64,000 nucleotides of DNA from Allofrancisella frigidaquae (GCF_012222825.1 NZ_CP038017.1:1116001-1180000); one strand, 5' to 3'. Numbered from the stretch's first letter, positions 40,850-50,484 are shown. Numbers and translations are program-made. Notes: a model not told the origin generated them from the sequence alone.

Positions 40850-42291
40850 CTACGAGAACGTTCTTCTAATAAATTAACTATTGTTGTGTGGTCATTTTCA
40901 CGGGCAATAGATAAAGGAGTTTGCCCATCGTTTGTAGCGTTATCTATGCCAGCACCTTTTGATATTTTTAGTAATAACTTAACTATTTCTGTATAACCAT
41001 AACTACAAGCAATATATAAAGGGGTTTGCCCATCATTTGTAGCTGGATTTATAGGCTCAGGCCGCGGCACCCACTTCATTACCAATAACGACCTAAATTC
41101 GTCAACATAGTATACTTTGGTTAGCCTAACTATTTCTATATGATCATGAGCACACGCAAGACATAGCAAAACAACACTGTCAGCATAGTTTGCATTTTTA
41201 GAATCATTAACATTTTTAATTTTTGCAAGTAAACTATTTTTATAATGTTCACTGTCAATTAATCCGCGCTTGGCATAAATATCCTTAATACCTTGTAGTG
41301 CGTTGCTAATAATCTTTGCATATGTTGATTTGTGTAAATTATTATCTGATGATTGCCTATTATCCTTATAATGTAAATTGTCTGGGTCTATTTCCAAATT
41401 TTCATTACTTAAGAGGCTCTTTTCCTCTTTAATGAATTTATAAAACTTATTTTCCTCTATTTGTCTTAGTTGATTTATAGTATATTTTGCACGGTTTTTG
41501 TGGTTTTTCCACTTCCAATTACCTATATATTTGTTTAATTCATTCAGTGTATCGCTTTTAACTCCTTTAATATCATCATTTACCATACTATTTAAATGAT
41601 AATTGTCTCCGAGGTTTGCTTGAATTAACACATTTAGAGCTAAAAAAACATGCTGAGAGACTCTCGGTCCACTTCCACTTACTTTTACTGTAGTTTCTTT
41701 TTCTTCTTTGTATCTATTAAAAGTTTGAAAAACTTCTTTTATTAATTTTGGAAAACTTTCTACATTGCTATGAGTAAATTCACCAGTTTTTAACTTATCA
41801 ACATTATACAAGCAGTACTCCTTACCGTTAGGAACAAATGCAATTACACGATCAAAACTACTTAGGCTAATACAAAAACGAATTTTATTCTTAATAAAAT
41901 TCTCAATTATTGGTTCTAAAAAATCACAATATTCTCTTTTAGTACCAATAAAAGGGTAATTATATGTTTCCACAAATGAGGGATCTCTACTAACAAATTT
42001 TTGAGTGCTTATTAATTCTTCACTTTTTTTACTTATAACAGGAAATTTATCTTGATCGTACTCAAGTAATTTGTCTACGAAAGGTTTTATTTTTTGCTCA
42101 TTCCAACCACTCATAGATGTAAGTGTATTTAATATTTTACTAAAACAGTAAAGGTCACCAGTAGTCAAATATTCTTCAACACACATAGCAGTTATACTAA
42201 AATTTAAATTTTTCTCTTTCTTTAACTTAGCAGCAGTATCACTACAGCTATGCATATCTATATTCTGGATTATTTTATTATAATAATTCAT
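40846..42291 (-). CDS. Ankyrin-repeat protein, probably C-terminally truncated
   Basis: 481 residues. At least two clear ankyrin repeats near the C terminus (ATNDGQTPLYIACSYGYTEI and ATNDGQTPLSIARENDHTTI, about 420-480) and a weaker one at about 378-400. The first 370 residues match no family I know. Residues 140-166 (FCISLSSFDRVIAFVPNGKE and following YCLYNVDK) faintly recall the central strand of papain-like effector proteases, but the usual histidine is absent. No signal peptide. The ankyrin region points to protein binding, perhaps of a host target. The stop falls at a likely frameshift (see the segment next to it). No function can be assigned. Confidence 0.7.
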   Translation of the reverse strand: MNYYNKIIQNIDMHSCSDTAAKLKKEKNLNFSITAMCVEEYLTTGDLYCFSKILNTLTSMSGWNEQKIKPFVDKLLEYDQDKFPVISKKSEELISTQKFVSRDPSFVETYNYPFIGTKREYCDFLEPIIENFIKNKIRFCISLSSFDRVIAFVPNGKEYCLYNVDKLKTGEFTHSNVESFPKLIKEVFQTFNRYKEEKETTVKVSGSGPRVSQHVFLALNVLIQANLGDNYHLNSMVNDDIKGVKSDTLNELNKYIGNWKWKNHKNRAKYTINQLRQIEENKFYKFIKEEKSLLSNENLEIDPDNLHYKDNRQSSDNNLHKSTYAKIISNALQGIKDIYAKRGLIDSEHYKNSLLAKIKNVNDSKNANYADSVVLLCLACAHDHIEIVRLTKVYYVDEFRSLLVMKWVPRPEPINPATNDGQTPLYIACSYGYTEIVKLLLKISKGAGIDNATNDGQTPLSIARENDHTTIVNLLEERSRR

Positions 42292-42596
42292 CTTAATGCG
42301 CTATCCTTCTAAGTCTTTTAACAGCCTCTCTACAAGTTAAACATAATTTTTTCTAAATTTAGATTTTTAAAAAAAATATTATAATTAATTATATAAAAAT
42401 TTTTAACTAAAATAAACATAATCATACAAATAAAAAACAAAAATGCACTTATATTTTATTAAATACTAACAATATGGATATTTATTTTCCAAAGTAACTC
42501 TTTTTCAGAACAATCGACAAAATCACTCAATTTTGACATAATTAAAATTAATGCTTAAATTATACATCGCATGCACGAAAGTTTCAAAATTCATAC
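42292..42596. other. Spacer upstream of the ankyrin gene
   Basis: About 305 bp, strongly A+T, between the ankyrin start and the ISFtu1-like element. I see no gene in it and no strong promoter. Confidence 0.5.
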
Positions 42597-42960
42597 TATA
42601 GCTAAATCACTATATTTTAGTCACATAAATTGTCTAAATAAAGTATCAACATCACACCTATATTTTCTTTTATAATGCTTGGCTTGAGCCCACTTTTTCT
42701 CTATTTTATTATATTGAGGAGAGTATGTGGGTAAAAACAAGAGTATATGTCCATTTTGTTCTAATAAAGGCCGAAGAAGCTTTTCATCATGGAAGCTAGC
42801 GTTATCGATGATATATACAGAATTTACAGGTAAGTTTTTTATCAACTCATTTTCTACCCATTCTGTGTATACTGCCGTATCGATACTGCAGTTAAATAAT
42901 CCTAAACAGATTAATTCTTTTTTATGCAAAGCACCTATCTCATTAGTTCTTTTTTTATTA

Positions 42961-44006
42961 GCTAGATTGTATTCTCAATGTTTATACTGATTCCGAAATG
43001 TACCTCATTAGGTGTTAAATAATTTAAACATTTTTTAGGTCTATTATTCAAGTCAATTTGTAATTTTCTAAGGTACTGATGAGAGATATTACTAAAATCA
43101 GTACCTTTAGGAATAAATTGTCTGATATACCTATTCATGTTTTCATTTGTACCTCTTTGCCATGGACTATATGCATCTGCAAAGAATACTTTAATACCAG
43201 TTTTATTTGATAATTTTTTGTGTTTAGCAAACTCTTTACCATTATCAAAAGTAGCTGTGGTAATTTTATTACCATTTGATGCTTTGTATAAAATTTGGTT
43301 AATTGAACTAGCTGTTCTATCTTTAGCTTTGCCTAGAATTGTGAATCTACTAACTCTATCTACCATAGTCAAAATAGCTCCTTTATGATCTTTACCGACT
43401 ATAGTATCACCTTCAAAATGATATAGCGCTTCTCTATCACTAGCTGCTTTAGGCCTTTGTGATATGTTGACTCTATCCTTTATCTTACCTTGATTTGAGG
43501 AGCCTTCTTTTTTGTATTTGTAACGCCTGCCTTTGTAAAATAATAGCTGTTTAAGGTTATGTCTTTGTATAAAGTTATAAACAGCTTTAAAACTTAGGTT
43601 AGCTATACCTTCATGCTGTAATCTACCACAAATTAACTCCAGTGATATTTTCTTTTTGAGTAAAGCTATTATCAGTTTTTTAACTTCATTAGTAAGTTTA
43701 TGATTATTTGATTTTCTACGACTACAATACAACTTATGGGCTATCTCTGCAGAATAACTTTTACCTACTTTATTCCTTTTAAGTTCATTTATAACAGCTG
43801 TTTTACTAAATCCTATTTTATTAGCTATTGCTGCTTCTAAGTATCCTAATTTAAGTAAATTTTCTATATAATATCTATCTGAAAGAGTTAAATGTCTATG
43901 TGCCATTTTTAGTCCCTGTTCGTTTATTTAAGTTCTTCTCAAACCTAATAAACTACATCTGGAACTCTCTTTCAACTATTTTAAAACTTTCAGAATACAA
44001 TCTAGC
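42961..44006 (-). mobile_element. IS30-family insertion sequence, complete
   Basis: A 1046-bp element with perfect 15-bp terminal repeats GCTAGATTGTATTCT (42961-42975, inverted at 43992-44006), flanked by a 3-bp direct repeat TTA (42958-42960 and 44007-44009). It carries one intact transposase gene. It is inserted in the ISFtu1-like transposase. A lone right end of the same family lies at 31579-31653. Confidence 0.93.
42962..43906 (-). CDS. IS30-family transposase
   Basis: 314 residues. Two N-terminal HTH motifs (LTLSDRYYIENLLKLGYLEA, SKTAVINELKRN) precede the DDE core: HFEGDTIVGKDHKG (first D), TATFDNGKEFAKH (second D) and YSPWQRGTNENMNRYIRQF (E). No frameshift is visible, so it should be active. 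Its stop codon lies inside the terminal repeat, which is common for compact IS elements. An AGGGA site precedes the ATG. Confidence 0.95.
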   Translation of the reverse strand: MAHRHLTLSDRYYIENLLKLGYLEAAIANKIGFSKTAVINELKRNKVGKSYSAEIAHKLYCSRRKSNNHKLTNEVKKLIIALLKKKISLELICGRLQHEGIANLSFKAVYNFIQRHNLKQLLFYKGRRYKYKKEGSSNQGKIKDRVNISQRPKAASDREALYHFEGDTIVGKDHKGAILTMVDRVSRFTILGKAKDRTASSINQILYKASNGNKITTATFDNGKEFAKHKKLSNKTGIKVFFADAYSPWQRGTNENMNRYIRQFIPKGTDFSNISHQYLRKLQIDLNNRPKKCLNYLTPNEVHFGISINIENTI

Positions 44007-44191
44007 TTACTAAAATCCTTAACTCCGTAGCATCTTTCTCCTTTAATAGAGTAGCCATGGGTTCTTGGCATATCATATGCAAAACCGCTTTCATCACCAT
44101 ATACAATATTTCTACCCTCTAGAATATAATTCTCTAAGCAAGATTCAAAATTCTTTTGTTTAATAGAATCTGCTTTAGGGTGGCTATAAGT

Positions 44192-44199
44192 CTTTTTTT
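44192..44199 (-). other. Probable -1 ribosomal frameshift site in the IS630 transposase
   Basis: A run of seven A followed by G (reverse strand, codons TGT AAA AAA AGA) sits exactly where the reading frame must change by -1 to join the N-terminal frame to the catalytic domain. ISFtu1 is reported to use such slippage. In the zero frame the protein ends after 119 residues. Confidence 0.75.
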
Positions 44200-44777
44200 A
44201 CATGTTATTTCTAACCTTTGTAAAGCATAGCATATACAGCTTTGACTTACTCCTAACCTTTGGGCTCTTTCATATTGGTAATCATCTGGATAAGCTCTTA
44301 CATCATCAAGTAACTTAGCTTGTGTTAGTTTAATTTCAGGTCTAGATTTGGTAACCTTGGAGTTAATTTGTTTACTCCATAAGTATACTGAGTTTTTACC
44401 AATCTTAAATCTATCTGCTGTAGCCTGGTATGTTAAACCTTCCGACTTTTTTATCGATAATACTTTCTTACGGAAATCTAGTGAATAGGTCATTGGATCA
44501 AATACAAAACATTATAACTAAAATATAGTGATTTAGCTATATAGATTAAAAATTTTCAAACTTAATTAATTTATTATAAAATAATATATTAAAATATTAA
44601 TAATTCAATATATAATTAAAGTTATTAATAGATAGTTGATAGATTGGATATAAAAATTAAGTCAATCTATAAAGCTATCTCTTAGATTGTAGTCTTTAGA
44701 AAAACTAAACTTGAAATGGTAGAGTTATCGCAACAAGTACGAGAATGATACTATTTTAGCTGTTTTAAGAAACTCTA

Positions 44778-45875
44778 TTACAACTCTTCAGAAAGAACAA
44801 TCAGCTTCCTAGCTTGCAAAAGCTGATACTCACTTGTTTCATCTTTTAGATTTAAGTTAAGGTGACCAACTTTTCGCCCTTTTCTTGGAGCTTTATTATA
44901 GCTGTGTATTTTTACATAGTCTAAAGCTGCTAAATCCCTAGTAGAAGGCATATTACCAATACAATTTAACATTATAGTTTTTTGACTATCTGTAGCACCA
45001 AGTATGAGTCCTGTAATAGCTCTTATATGATTTTCAAATTGTGATGTAACTGCGCCATCTATACTCCAGTGACCACTATTATGTACTCGTGGTGCTATCT
45101 CATTAACTATCAACTCATCACCTTTTACAAAAAATTCTATGGCTAAGGTACCAACATAGTCTAATTCTTTAACTAAAATTTTCGTTATTTCTTGTGCTTT
45201 CTGGGAAAGAATATCATTTTCAAATGGTGCTATAGACTCAATTAAAATACCTTGTTTATGGATATTTTTAGCTAATGGATAAAAAGCTATATTACCCTTA
45301 ACGTCAGCTGTACAAATTTGAGAAACCTCATAATTAAAATCAACAAATGCTTCATATATTAAACCATCTTGCGCATCTTTTAAGGCATTCCAAGCTTTTA
45401 TTATGTCTTGTTGAGTTTTTATGACAAATTGACCTTTACCATCATAGCCAAATCTTCGAGTTTTAACTATAGCTGGTAATCCAAACTCTTTAACTGCTTT
45501 TTCCAATTTTGCCAAACTATCAATATTTGCAAACTGAGCTGTAGCAATACCGTGATCCTGCATAAATGATTTTTCAAGCAACCTATCTTGAGAAATAGCT
45601 ATAGACTTAGCCGATGGGTAAACATTTACCTCATGATTAATTGCTTGAATAAGCTCATGAGAAATATTTTCATTCTCAAATGTGATTACATCAAATTGTT
45701 TTGCCCAATTTACGACTTCATTAATGTTATCTAATGGTATATCTGTAACACTTTTTACAACCTCTTGGGCACAATCGCCAGCTTTACCTAAACAGTGAAA
45801 TTCAAAACCTAATGGGGTACCAGCTATACTTAACATCCTTGCAAGTTGCCCTGCTCCGATAATACCTATTCTCAT
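44778..45875 (-). CDS. purK: N5-carboxyaminoimidazole ribonucleotide synthase
   Basis: 365 residues, ATP-grasp. It begins IGIIGAGQLARMLSIAG, and has VKTRRFGYDGKGQFVI, EAFVDFNYEVSQI and NEIAPRVHNSGHWSIDGA. It carboxylates AIR with ATP and bicarbonate; PurE then rearranges the product. It is 2 bp from purE and last in the purine run. Beyond it lie 236 bp of featureless A+T-rich DNA and then the ISFtu1-like element. Confidence 0.97.
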   Translation of the reverse strand: MRIGIIGAGQLARMLSIAGTPLGFEFHCLGKAGDCAQEVVKSVTDIPLDNINEVVNWAKQFDVITFENENISHELIQAINHEVNVYPSAKSIAISQDRLLEKSFMQDHGIATAQFANIDSLAKLEKAVKEFGLPAIVKTRRFGYDGKGQFVIKTQQDIIKAWNALKDAQDGLIYEAFVDFNYEVSQICTADVKGNIAFYPLAKNIHKQGILIESIAPFENDILSQKAQEITKILVKELDYVGTLAIEFFVKGDELIVNEIAPRVHNSGHWSIDGAVTSQFENHIRAITGLILGATDSQKTIMLNCIGNMPSTRDLAALDYVKIHSYNKAPRKGRKVGHLNLNLKDETSEYQLLQARKLIVLSEEL

Positions 45876-45877
45876 AA

Positions 45878-46369
45878 TTATTGCTCTCTAGGATTTGGAT
45901 TTTCTAAAACGTTTTGAGTTTGGTCAGCTCTAAATTTAGCTAAAGCTTCAGCTATTTTAGAGTCTGTAAATTGCAATATACTAGCTGCAAAAAGTGCTGC
46001 ATTTTTACTACCTGCAACCCCTATTGCAAACGTAGCTACTGGGATACCAGCGGGCATCTGTACTATGGATAATAAACTATCTTTACCATTTAATATACTA
46101 GATTTCACAGGTACTCCTAACACAGGAAGCTCTGTTTTTGCAGCTACCATACCTGGTAAATGTGCTGCTCCACCTGCTCCAGCTATTATAACCTTTAAGC
46201 CACGTTTTTTAGCAGTTTCTGCATATGTAAACATCTTATCTGGTGTACGGTGTGCTGATACTACCTCACACTCATAGCCAATACCAAGTTGGTCAAGGAT
46301 ATCACAACACTCTTTCATTGTGCTCCAATCAGACTTAGAACCCATTATCACGCCAATGTCTATGCTCAT
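45878..46369 (-). CDS. purE: N5-carboxyaminoimidazole ribonucleotide mutase
   Basis: 163 residues. [10 protein letters not shown] and [13 protein letters not shown] are the substrate loops, [14 protein letters not shown] the core motif. It moves the carboxyl group from N5 to C4 to give CAIR. purK follows by 2 bp, so they are coupled. The palindromes in 46409-46531 lie upstream. Confidence 0.97.
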   Translation of the reverse strand: MSIDIGVIMGSKSDWSTMKECCDILDQLGIGYECEVVSAHRTPDKMFTYAETAKKRGLKVIIAGAGGAAHLPGMVAAKTELPVLGVPVKSSILNGKDSLLSIVQMPAGIPVATFAIGVAGSKNAALFAASILQFTDSKIAEALAKFRADQTQNVLENPNPREQ

Positions 46370-46408
46370 TTTTTATTTCTCCAATTCTTGTATAACTCAA
46401 AATCTGTC

Positions 46409-46531
46409 ATACCACGACTTGATCGTGGTATCCATTTTAACTATACCGGGTCGATACACTGATCGACTCCTACATTTCATTGTTATTTTTTTATATTTAT
46501 CCGCAGGAGCTAACCTGTGTGTTGTTAGCTC
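46409..46531. repeat. Palindromic sequences between purN and purE
   Basis: Three hairpins follow each other: ATACCACGA/TCGTGGTAT with a 5-nt loop (46409-46431), GTCGAT/ATCGAC with a 6-nt loop (46450-46467) and GAGCTAAC/GTTAGCTC with a 9-nt loop (46507-46531). The first is preceded by CTGTCAT, also found in the palindromic spacer at 50514-50591. The last sits just after the purN stop and could be a terminator or processing site; none has a good T-run on the reverse strand. Confidence 0.6.
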
Positions 46532-46533
46532 TA

Positions 46534-47124
46534 TCACAAATTTTTATTACTTTTTCTCCAATTTTTAATAACCTCAACCCAAGCTTTACTTTCTAACTTT
46601 TGTACTCTTTCTTTTAAAGTTTCAGCCATATCTGTAGCTAAAACATCACATTCTAGTTGCAGTACTACCTGACCACCATCAACATCTTCTGTAACCTGAT
46701 GAATAGTACAACCAGATTTTATCTCTTTAGCATCAATTACAGACTGGTGTACAGCTAAATCCATCAAACCAGCATATTTTGGTAATAAAGAAGGATGTAT
46801 ATTTAGAATTTTACCTCTAAAATAGTTTATAAAATCTTTACCTAATATTCGCATAAAGCCTATAAGCATTATCAAATCTGGGTTATATGATTGTATTTCT
46901 TGGATTAATAACTGATCGTACTGTTCACGATCAAGTCCTTTAGCACTTAAAAACTTGTTTGGTATATTATGTTCTTTTGCTCTTTGTAAAATATATGCTT
47001 CTTTCTTATTTGAGATTACAAGCTCTATATTAGCATCAACTTGCTTAATAGTAATTGCATCTATTATAGCTTGCATATTGCTACCGCGAGTGGAGCCCAA
47101 AATTACAAGTTTTAATTTTGACAT
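46534..47124 (-). CDS. purN: Phosphoribosylglycinamide formyltransferase
   Basis: 196 residues from the ATG at 47122-47124 (MSKLKLVILGSTRGSNMQAI). A further ATG 33 bp upstream overlaps purCD and adds residues not usual for PurN, so I chose the inner one, 4 bp after the purCD stop. Catalytic motifs: NIHPSLLPKYAG (asparagine and histidine), and HQVTEDVDGGQVV (aspartate). It formylates GAR using 10-formyl-tetrahydrofolate, which FolD supplies. Confidence 0.95.
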   Translation of the reverse strand: MSKLKLVILGSTRGSNMQAIIDAITIKQVDANIELVISNKKEAYILQRAKEHNIPNKFLSAKGLDREQYDQLLIQEIQSYNPDLIMLIGFMRILGKDFINYFRGKILNIHPSLLPKYAGLMDLAVHQSVIDAKEIKSGCTIHQVTEDVDGGQVVLQLECDVLATDMAETLKERVQKLESKAWVEVIKNWRKSNKNL

Positions 47125-47128
47125 CGTA

Positions 47129-49441
47129 CTAGCTAAGTTCTTTGTATTTTTTACCACGTAAAATATTCATATGGTTAATACGCTTATTTATAAGCTTCTT
47201 GGTTCCTATATCTGGTCGATGGAATAATTTACCATAAATATTTTTCACACCATTTTCTGCTTTTTGCTCAGCTTCAGCAATATTGTCACCTAAACCTAAC
47301 ACAGCTATAGCTCTTGAACCTGTCCCAATAAGTTTACCCTCTCTTTCATCTACTGCACCAAAAAATAGCTCAACATCACTAGGACATTGAGATATATCGA
47401 TTTCAAAGTTTTTTACCGAGTGATTTGGATACCCCAGAGGCACTAAATACTTGCATACTGTAGCCTGTTTTTTAAAGCTTGCCTTAACGTCTTGTAAATC
47501 ACCTGTAGCTACCGCTTTAGCTATTTCCACAAAATCACCTTCTAATAAAGTCAGCAAATTCATAGCTTCTGGATCTCCAAAACGGGCGTTATACTCTATG
47601 ACTTTAGTGTCATTAATTGTTGCCATAAAACCACCATAAATGATCCCTTGATAAGGAGACCCAAACTTATCAGCTAATGCATGAATAACTTTTTCGTTGA
47701 TTTCCTTAGCTCTTTGAATATCACTATCAGACAAAAATGGTAAGCTATGATTTACGTCTGAATACGTACCCATACCGCCTGTATTCGGCCCTCTATCGCC
47801 TTCATGGGCGCGTTTATGATCTTGGACAACTGGCATGTGTATAAAGTTTTCACCATCAGTAAAAGATATTAAAGAAAATTCTTCACCATGAAGCTTTTCT
47901 TCAATAACAAATTCTTTACCAGCATCTACTAATGATTGACAATGTTTAATAGCCTCTTTCATTGTATGAAGATGATCTCCCCATACAAGTACACCTTTAC
48001 CACCACATAAACCATCTGCTTTTATTACAAATTGCTTTTGGTATTTTTTAAGTGTTTCTTCAACACCATCCATAGAATTGAATTTTTTAAAAAACGGATT
48101 AGCTCCAATTTTATACTCCTCTATAAGCTCACGAGTAAAGCCTTTAGATGTTTCTAATTGAGCATGCTCCTTAGTGGGCCCAACAACATTGACCCCATTT
48201 GCTTTGAGCCTATCTGCCAACCCGATCTCTAATGGAGCCTCAGGACCAATAATTGCAAGCTTTATAGCTTGTGATTTTGCATAATCTATAATAGCCTCAC
48301 AATCACATATATCTGCTAATTTATAACCATCTGATAACTTAGCAATACCTGGATTGGTAGCACTACTTATACAAAATAGTTTATTTTCTATCGAACTTCT
48401 TTTAACAGCTTTTGCAATAGCATGCTCTCTACTACCTGAGCCAATTAGAAGAATATTCATATTTTTCTCCATATCTAGATAATTTTTAACATTTTTTTCT
48501 ATACGCTTATTAATATCCTCTTTATCCAATGGTGGAACAAATGTTTGTCCTGTAATCATTTCAAAAAGAGTAATATACTTTTGTGATAGTTCTACAACTA
48601 GCTCCTCTGGTGCTTGTGGTAAAACTTTATCATTATACGGATCACAATTTTTTGCAAACCATAGTCTAAAAAATTCTTTATCGATATTTTCAGGCTCTAA
48701 GCCTTTTTCAAATCTATCTTGGTAGCTATCTTTTAGCCAAAATCTAGAACTATCTGGAGTATGAATTTCATCAATTAAGATAATCTCACCTGTAAGCTGA
48801 TCTATACCAAACTCATACTTAGTATCTGCAAGTATCAAACCATGTTCTTGAGCTTTTTTCTGCCCAAATTCAAAAAGTTCTAATGCCTTTTGTGACGCAA
48901 AGTCCCATTGTTGCTGGGTAAGCCAACCTTCTTTAACAATATCTTGTGCTGATATTGGTCTATCATGATCTTGCTCTTTGGTTGTAGGAGTTAGAATATT
49001 ATGAGGAAGCTTTTGGTTTTTGCTTAAACCCTCCGGGAGAATATTTCCACAATAGTCTCTACTACCATTTTTGTAGTGTGTCCATAATGATGTTGATGTT
49101 GAGCCTGTGATATAACTTCTCACTACAAATTCAATAGGTAGCACCTTAGCTTTTCTTGCTATAATAACATTTGGATCAGGTGATGCAATAAAGTGGTTTT
49201 TTACTATATGAGCAGTTTCTTTAAACCACCATACTGAAGATTGTGCTAGAATTTGCCCTTTAAAAGGAATAAAACCTAATGATCTGTCAAAAGCAGACTG
49301 TCTATCAGTTGATATCAAAATACTTTTATCATCCGCAAAATACATGTCTCTAACTTTACCAATGTACTTATCTTTGATATCTAAATTAGTTGATTTCAAC
49401 ACATTTTTAATATTATTTATAATGATTTGTTTATCAATCAT
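47129..49441 (-). CDS. purCD: Fused SAICAR synthase and phosphoribosylamine--glycine ligase
   Basis: 770 residues. Residues 1-315 are PurC: KYIGKVRDMYFADD, VVRSYITGSTSTSLW, ILADTKYEFGID and DEIHTPDSSRFW. Residues about 330-770 are PurD: MNILLIGSGSREHAIAKAVK, KADGLCGGKGV, GDRGPNTGGMGTY and YNARFGDPEA. Both active sites look complete. The joining region is about 25 residues, charged. A purCD fusion is known in Francisella. It carries out two non-consecutive steps of purine synthesis. Its ATG overlaps the purM stop by 1 bp. Confidence 0.96.
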   Translation of the reverse strand: MIDKQIIINNIKNVLKSTNLDIKDKYIGKVRDMYFADDKSILISTDRQSAFDRSLGFIPFKGQILAQSSVWWFKETAHIVKNHFIASPDPNVIIARKAKVLPIEFVVRSYITGSTSTSLWTHYKNGSRDYCGNILPEGLSKNQKLPHNILTPTTKEQDHDRPISAQDIVKEGWLTQQQWDFASQKALELFEFGQKKAQEHGLILADTKYEFGIDQLTGEIILIDEIHTPDSSRFWLKDSYQDRFEKGLEPENIDKEFFRLWFAKNCDPYNDKVLPQAPEELVVELSQKYITLFEMITGQTFVPPLDKEDINKRIEKNVKNYLDMEKNMNILLIGSGSREHAIAKAVKRSSIENKLFCISSATNPGIAKLSDGYKLADICDCEAIIDYAKSQAIKLAIIGPEAPLEIGLADRLKANGVNVVGPTKEHAQLETSKGFTRELIEEYKIGANPFFKKFNSMDGVEETLKKYQKQFVIKADGLCGGKGVLVWGDHLHTMKEAIKHCQSLVDAGKEFVIEEKLHGEEFSLISFTDGENFIHMPVVQDHKRAHEGDRGPNTGGMGTYSDVNHSLPFLSDSDIQRAKEINEKVIHALADKFGSPYQGIIYGGFMATINDTKVIEYNARFGDPEAMNLLTLLEGDFVEIAKAVATGDLQDVKASFKKQATVCKYLVPLGYPNHSVKNFEIDISQCPSDVELFFGAVDEREGKLIGTGSRAIAVLGLGDNIAEAEQKAENGVKNIYGKLFHRPDIGTKKLINKRINHMNILRGKKYKELS

Positions 49442-50484
49442 TAGACTATTTCCACCTTAGCTGAGTTTGTAATAGTACCAATTTGATACAGTTTAGTATT
49501 AGTATACTTAGAAGCTAGCTTACGCATTTTTTGATATTGATCTTGGTTTGTGATTATAGTCATACCTATACCCATATTAAATGAACGGTACATTTCAAAA
49601 TCACTGATATTACCAATTTTTTGCATAACTTTAAAAACTGCTGGAACTTCAAAACTCTCCTTACTAATTTTAGCTCCCAAGCCTTTTGGTAACACACGTG
49701 GAATATTTTCAATAAACCCGCCACCTGTAATATGAGCCATACCTTTGATATCAACGCCATTATCTAAGAAGTCATGGATAATATTTGTATAATTAATATG
49801 TGGCTCTAGCAAGATATCACCTATAGTTTTACCAGCAAACTCAGGGTAAGTATCTGTATGCTTGTTATTAGCAACATCAAAGAAGAGTTTACGTGCAAAT
49901 GAGTAGCCGTTTGTATGCAATCCTGAGGAACTAAGACCAAATACAACATCACCTTGTTGGATATTTTCACCATTGATAATTTTGTCTTTTTCAACAATAC
50001 CAGTGATTACTCCAACCATATCTATTTCACCAGGTTGGTAAACCCCTGGCATCTCAGCTGTTTCGCCACCTACTAGAGATACACCAGATTCAGCACATGC
50101 TTTTGACATTCCTTTAACAAGTTCTTCCATAATAGCTGGATCTAACTTATCATGGGCAACATAATCTAAAAATGTAATAGGCTTAGCACCCATTACTACA
50201 ATATCATTGGTTGCAGCTGAAAAAAGATCATAACCAAGGTTTTCAAATTTGTTACACATTACAGCAACTTTTGTTTTAGTGCCAACACCATCTATAGACT
50301 GCACTAATACTGGATCTTTGTAATTATTAACAATATCTTTCAGTGAGAATAAAGAACCAAAGCTACCTAAACCTGTTAGCACGTTTTTTGTAAAAGTTTT
50401 TTTGACATGCTTTTTCATTCTGTCTACGGCTTGGTTACCTGCCTCAATACTTACACCAGCGTCTTCATATTTTAAATCTGCCAT
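49441..50484 (-). CDS. purM: Phosphoribosylformylglycinamidine cyclo-ligase
   Basis: 347 residues. Motifs: YEDAGVSIEAGNQAVDRMK, DGVGTKTKVA, LVGGETAEMPGVY and AHITGGGFIENIPRVLP. It closes the imidazole ring to make AIR. The stop overlaps the purCD start, so translation is coupled. A strong AAGGA site precedes its ATG. Confidence 0.97.
   Translation of the reverse strand: MADLKYEDAGVSIEAGNQAVDRMKKHVKKTFTKNVLTGLGSFGSLFSLKDIVNNYKDPVLVQSIDGVGTKTKVAVMCNKFENLGYDLFSAATNDIVVMGAKPITFLDYVAHDKLDPAIMEELVKGMSKACAESGVSLVGGETAEMPGVYQPGEIDMVGVITGIVEKDKIINGENIQQGDVVFGLSSSGLHTNGYSFARKLFFDVANNKHTDTYPEFAGKTIGDILLEPHINYTNIIHDFLDNGVDIKGMAHITGGGFIENIPRVLPKGLGAKISKESFEVPAVFKVMQKIGNISDFEMYRSFNMGIGMTIITNQDQYQKMRKLASKYTNTKLYQIGTITNSAKVEIV

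Larger units (their letters stand above)
42621..44493 (-). pseudogene. IS630-family transposase, split by an IS30 insertion
   Basis: The N-terminal part (44134-44493) has the HTH (FRKKVLSIKKSEGLTYQATA) and LDDVRAYPDDYQYERAQRLG. It continues in the -1 frame after an A7G run (KKTYSHPKADSIKQKNF, VYGDESGFAYDMPRTHGYSI) up to GVKDFS at the insertion point. The C-terminal part (42621-42960) has the DDE residues in YIIDNASFHD and TYSPQYNKIEKKWAQAK. Removing 42961-44006 plus one TTA joins the halves in frame as DFSNKKRTNEIGALHKKE. The outer gene is therefore inactive only because of the insertion. Confidence 0.9.
42597..44541 (-). mobile_element. ISFtu1-like IS630-family element, interrupted by an IS30 element
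   Basis: Ends are inverted repeats sharing TATAGCTAAATCACTATATT (right end reversed), with the TA dinucleotide at the outside fitting the TA target of Tc1/mariner-type elements. Without the inner IS30 element (42961-44006 and one TTA) it would be about 0.9 kb, the right size for ISFtu1. It carries one transposase gene in two frames and lies between the ankyrin gene and purK. Confidence 0.85.

Noticed and set aside
47125-47157. Upstream start of purN inside purCD
   Set aside because: The 11 extra residues are not usual for PurN; the inner ATG lies 4 bp after the purCD stop, as expected for coupled genes.
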